NCBI GenBank assembly: GCA_012295275.1
Contig: CM022671.1
Coordinates: forward strand, 29,161,250-29,183,749
Direction: 5' to 3'
Length of the DNA stretch: 22,500 nt
DNA from: Chrysomallon squamiferum
Taxonomy: Eukaryota > Mollusca > Gastropoda > Neomphalida > Peltospiridae
The position numbers were made by a program, and so were the translations under genes. Below are positions 21,901 to 22,500 of the stretch, in pieces. The notes under the pieces were generated by a model. The model was not told the DNA's origin, searched no databases, and saw only the letters and a program-made list of their open reading frames with translations. Numbering within the stretch: the stretch's first letter is position 1; the number at the start of each line of letters is the position of its first letter.

Positions 21901-22458
21901 TATTTTTTTTATTTTTTATTTTTTGTCACGTTTTCATTTTAATTTCAAATCTATTAAACTTTCGTAGAAAATCTATTTTAAATTTCTATATGTATTTATT
22001 ATCTTATATATATCTTTTTACGACCTTACTAGAATTACGATTTATTTATTTATTCATTCATTCATTCATTCATCCTAAACCGTCTTTATATATATATATA
22101 TATATATACATATGTATAAATAGATATACACATATATAGATAGTTAGATGAATTAATAAATCATTTCATTTCCGGTATTTTCAGAGTATTAGTTTGTACG
22201 TTTAGTGGGGGGGGGTTGTGTTTTTTTAGAGGGTTTTGGGTTGTTTGTTTTGTTTTTTCTTATTATTATTTATTTCTTTAGCAGGTGCAGTCAGACATAA
22301 TGTCGTTCAAATTCCGTCTCCTCCTGGTGTCTTCCATCAGCTGGGTAACAGACTGGGACAGATTCAGCGTCCTTGTCCTCCAGGAACAATCTTCAGTCCT
22401 GAGAGTAGCAGCTGTATTCCAGCAATCGCGCCTCTACATTTGCTTCAGGATCCAACAC
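17751..22458 (+). CDS. Secreted VWA plus chitin-binding (ChtBD2) matrix protein, Pif/BMSP-like, 3' partial
   Basis: Exons 17751-18708, 19036-19572, 20092-20145, 20326-20379, 20887-21084 and 22285-22458 join in frame to 658 codons and continue past the window. Domain order: signal peptide (1 to about 21), Pro/Gln/Asn-rich repetitive region (about 45-315), one von Willebrand factor A domain (326 to about 497), two homologous 18-residue linkers, a peritrophin-A type chitin-binding domain (about 537-598) and a Cys-poor segment. VWA followed by ChtBD2 in a secreted protein is the architecture of the mollusc shell-matrix proteins Pif and BMSP, which bind chitin in the organic framework. The function here is inferred from that architecture only. 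The start is chosen for its strong context (AAAAATGG) and the immediate signal peptide. The large low-complexity N-terminal region is not part of the Pif architecture as I know it. Confidence 0.85.
18027..18170 (+). repeat. 39-bp in-frame coding minisatellite, about 3.7 copies
   Basis: Units start at 18027, 18066, 18105 and 18144 (partial). Units 1 and 2 differ by one silent base (CCG/CCA Pro). Unit 3 is diverged at the protein level (ILPALPTHGTV) and unit 4 more so (IVPILPAQQG). The period of 13 codons preserves the frame. Confidence 0.9.
18709..19035 (+). repeat. Intron with (CATA)n microsatellite
   Basis: A (CATA)n tract with TACGTACG interruptions spans about 18820-18915 between donor GTAAGA and acceptor TTGCTTTTCACAG. 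A Tyr/Ile/His/Thr-rich frame through the tract is an artefact. Confidence 0.88.
19036..19572 (+). CDS. Exon: von Willebrand factor A domain with degraded MIDAS
   Basis: 537 nt, acceptor TTTTCACAG, donor TGAAG|GTAAAT, ending in phase 1. The whole VWA fold is in one exon: first strand MAVTFCIDGSAARS (326 on), helix FERLKLFVAKLTYEIFRR, the GSNTAVCILKSNLY segment (T404), central strand DKLLLVISSSVSASPL, strand MGALLFGVQIG and a last helix ending ICEG. In metal-binding VWA domains the first motif is DxSxS, and a Thr and a further Asp complete the site. Here it reads DGSAA, Thr is kept, and the TDG-like Asp is replaced by Ser (SSS). Mg2+ binding is therefore doubtful. The base composition is near-balanced, unlike the flanking introns. 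Confidence 0.92.
19573..20091 (+). other. AT-rich intron
   Basis: A short (GT)n lies at about 19613-19632. The 3' end (TGTTTGTATGGACGTAATTT on to the acceptor) is homologous to the end of the next intron, as part of an exon duplication. Nothing else is seen. Confidence 0.75.
20092..20145 (+). CDS. 54-nt linker exon, copy 1
   Basis: Phase 1 at both ends, acceptor TTTCTACAG, donor ACTG|GTGAGT. It encodes GISARNQIPFVSDRIANT (499-516). It has no cysteine and no known domain. It is homologous to the next exon, which supports that both are real coding exons. Confidence 0.8.
20326..20379 (+). CDS. 54-nt linker exon, copy 2
   Basis: Phase 1 at both ends, acceptor TTTTTCCACAG, donor AATG|GTGAGT. It encodes GISTILQNPFASGRMSDN (517-534). 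By hand count 37 of 54 bases match copy 1, and 8 of the 18 residues are identical (G-I-S, Q, P-F, S, R). Being symmetric, either copy can be skipped or included without shifting the frame. Confidence 0.8.
20380..20886 (+). other. AT-rich intron
   Basis: Very AT-rich with ATTTATAT repeats at the start and a direct repeat (ATAATAAAATATTAATTAAC and following bases) at about 20706-20763. The acceptor is CTGTCTCACAG. No further exon was recognised, although a third diverged copy of the 54-nt exon cannot be excluded. Confidence 0.6.
20887..21084 (+). CDS. Exon: peritrophin-A type chitin-binding domain (ChtBD2)
   Basis: 198 nt, phase 1 both ends, donor CACG|GTGAGT. It encodes residues 535-600 with seven Cys at 537, 540, 555, 561, 577, 590 and 598. 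The pattern YPGDCSRFVQC, then WWAHVKSCPPGLLWNTETLT and C(7)C, is the classic CBM14/ChtBD2 layout: aromatic and Pro before Cys2, F.QC, CP.GL.W. The domain binds chitin and holds three disulfides. Cys537 is extra to the canonical six. Confidence 0.94.
21085..22281 (+). other. Intron with nested hairpin and microsatellites
   Basis: It holds the foldback at 21147-21262, an interrupted CAT trinucleotide run at about 21318-21362, AT-rich DNA, (ATTC)n at about 22045-22071, (TA)n at about 22086-22110 and a G tract at 22207-22215. No coding exon was seen. Confidence 0.75.
21147..21262. ncRNA. Nested intronic hairpin, microRNA-precursor-like (candidate)
   Basis: The outer arms AGAAATTATTCAAAA (21147-21161) and TTTTGAATAATTTCT (21248-21262) are perfect inverted repeats of 15. 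Inside, GTGGTTGTTCGTAGAC (21184-21199) pairs with GTCTAGGAACAACCAC (21222-21237) with one mismatch in 16. The loop then pairs again, TGTTG-TTCG-TAACA (21204-21217), closing a TTCG tetraloop after a symmetric 4x4 internal loop. The inner hairpin is 54 nt. It could be a microRNA precursor, another structured RNA, or a small foldback transposon remnant; strand and expression are unknown. Confidence 0.45.
22280..22284 (+). promoter_or_regulatory. Tandem NAGNAG splice acceptor
   Basis: CTTTAGCAG|GTGCAG offers two AG sites three bases apart. With an upstream phase-1 G, use of the first gives an extra Ala codon before the Gly and the frame is kept. Confidence 0.55.
22285..22458 (+). CDS. Exon with a half chitin-binding-like Cys pattern; gene continues to the right
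   Basis: 174 nt, phase 1 both ends, donor ACAC|GTGAGT. It encodes residues 601-658 (GAVRHNVVQIPSPPG on to LHLLQDPT). CPPGTIFSPESSSC (631-644) resembles the second half of a ChtBD2 domain (CP.G..F......C), but the first Cys pairs are missing. Two acceptors lie in tandem, TAG and CAG (AG at 22280-22281 and 22283-22284); the second fits best and the first would add one Ala. Confidence 0.72.
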
Positions 22459-22500
22459 GTGAGTCAGAAACAAGACTAGTAGAGAACTATGAGAGAGAGA
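22459..22500 (+). other. Start of the next intron, cut by the window edge
   Basis: It starts with consensus donor GTGAGT and ends in a GAGAGA run at the edge. Further exons are expected to the right, because no stop codon or poly(A) signal has been reached. Confidence 0.7.

Overview
This window is animal nuclear DNA. Short coding exons are bounded by GT/AG splice sites and sit in very AT-rich DNA crowded with microsatellites (CATA, GATA/GACA, TC, ATT, TA) and minisatellites. Two protein-coding genes, both on the plus strand, can be reconstructed by joining exons in compatible phase. The second gene encodes a von Willebrand factor A plus peritrophin-type chitin-binding secreted protein of the kind known from mollusc shell and organic matrix (Pif/BMSP-like). 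Together with the microsatellite style, this points to a mollusc or a close lophotrochozoan relative; the species cannot be named from the window.

Region 1 to 10,704: an SLC13 (DASS) sodium-coupled di-/tricarboxylate transporter gene. Thirteen exons are visible, from 733-882 to the stop at 10702-10704. All twelve internal junctions keep frame and together give 551 codons. The initiator methionine and first transmembrane segment must lie on one or more exons left of the window. Positions 1-732 are the end of that upstream intron, made of an 83-bp minisatellite and a 33/34-bp tandem array that runs into the splice acceptor. The largest curiosity in this gene is a 13-copy, about 61-bp minisatellite (8691-9474). 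Its first unit begins in the last 8 bases of an exon, so every unit carries a copy of that exon's 5' splice site.

Region 10,705 to about 16,170: a 3' UTR with a poly(A) signal near 10909, then about 5 kb of AT-rich intergenic DNA. It holds microsatellites, a 108-bp foldback palindrome at 12084-12191, and a small GC-richer island at about 16013-16100 that does not look like its surroundings.

Region about 16,174 to 22,500: the second gene, still open at the right edge. A TATAAAA at 16174 and a candidate noncoding exon ending at 16253 may be its promoter and 5' UTR. The coding exons are: signal peptide plus a Pro/Gln/Asn-rich repetitive region (17751-18708), a VWA domain with a degraded metal site (19036-19572), two homologous 54-nt linker exons (20092-20145 and 20326-20379), a ChtBD2 domain (20887-21084) and a cysteine-poor exon (22285-22458). 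From exon 2 on, every junction is phase 1. One intron holds a microRNA-precursor-like nested hairpin (21147-21262).

Nothing visible links the two genes functionally: one is a plasma-membrane carboxylate transporter, the other an extracellular matrix protein. No bacterial mobile element, CRISPR array, rRNA or convincing tRNA was seen.
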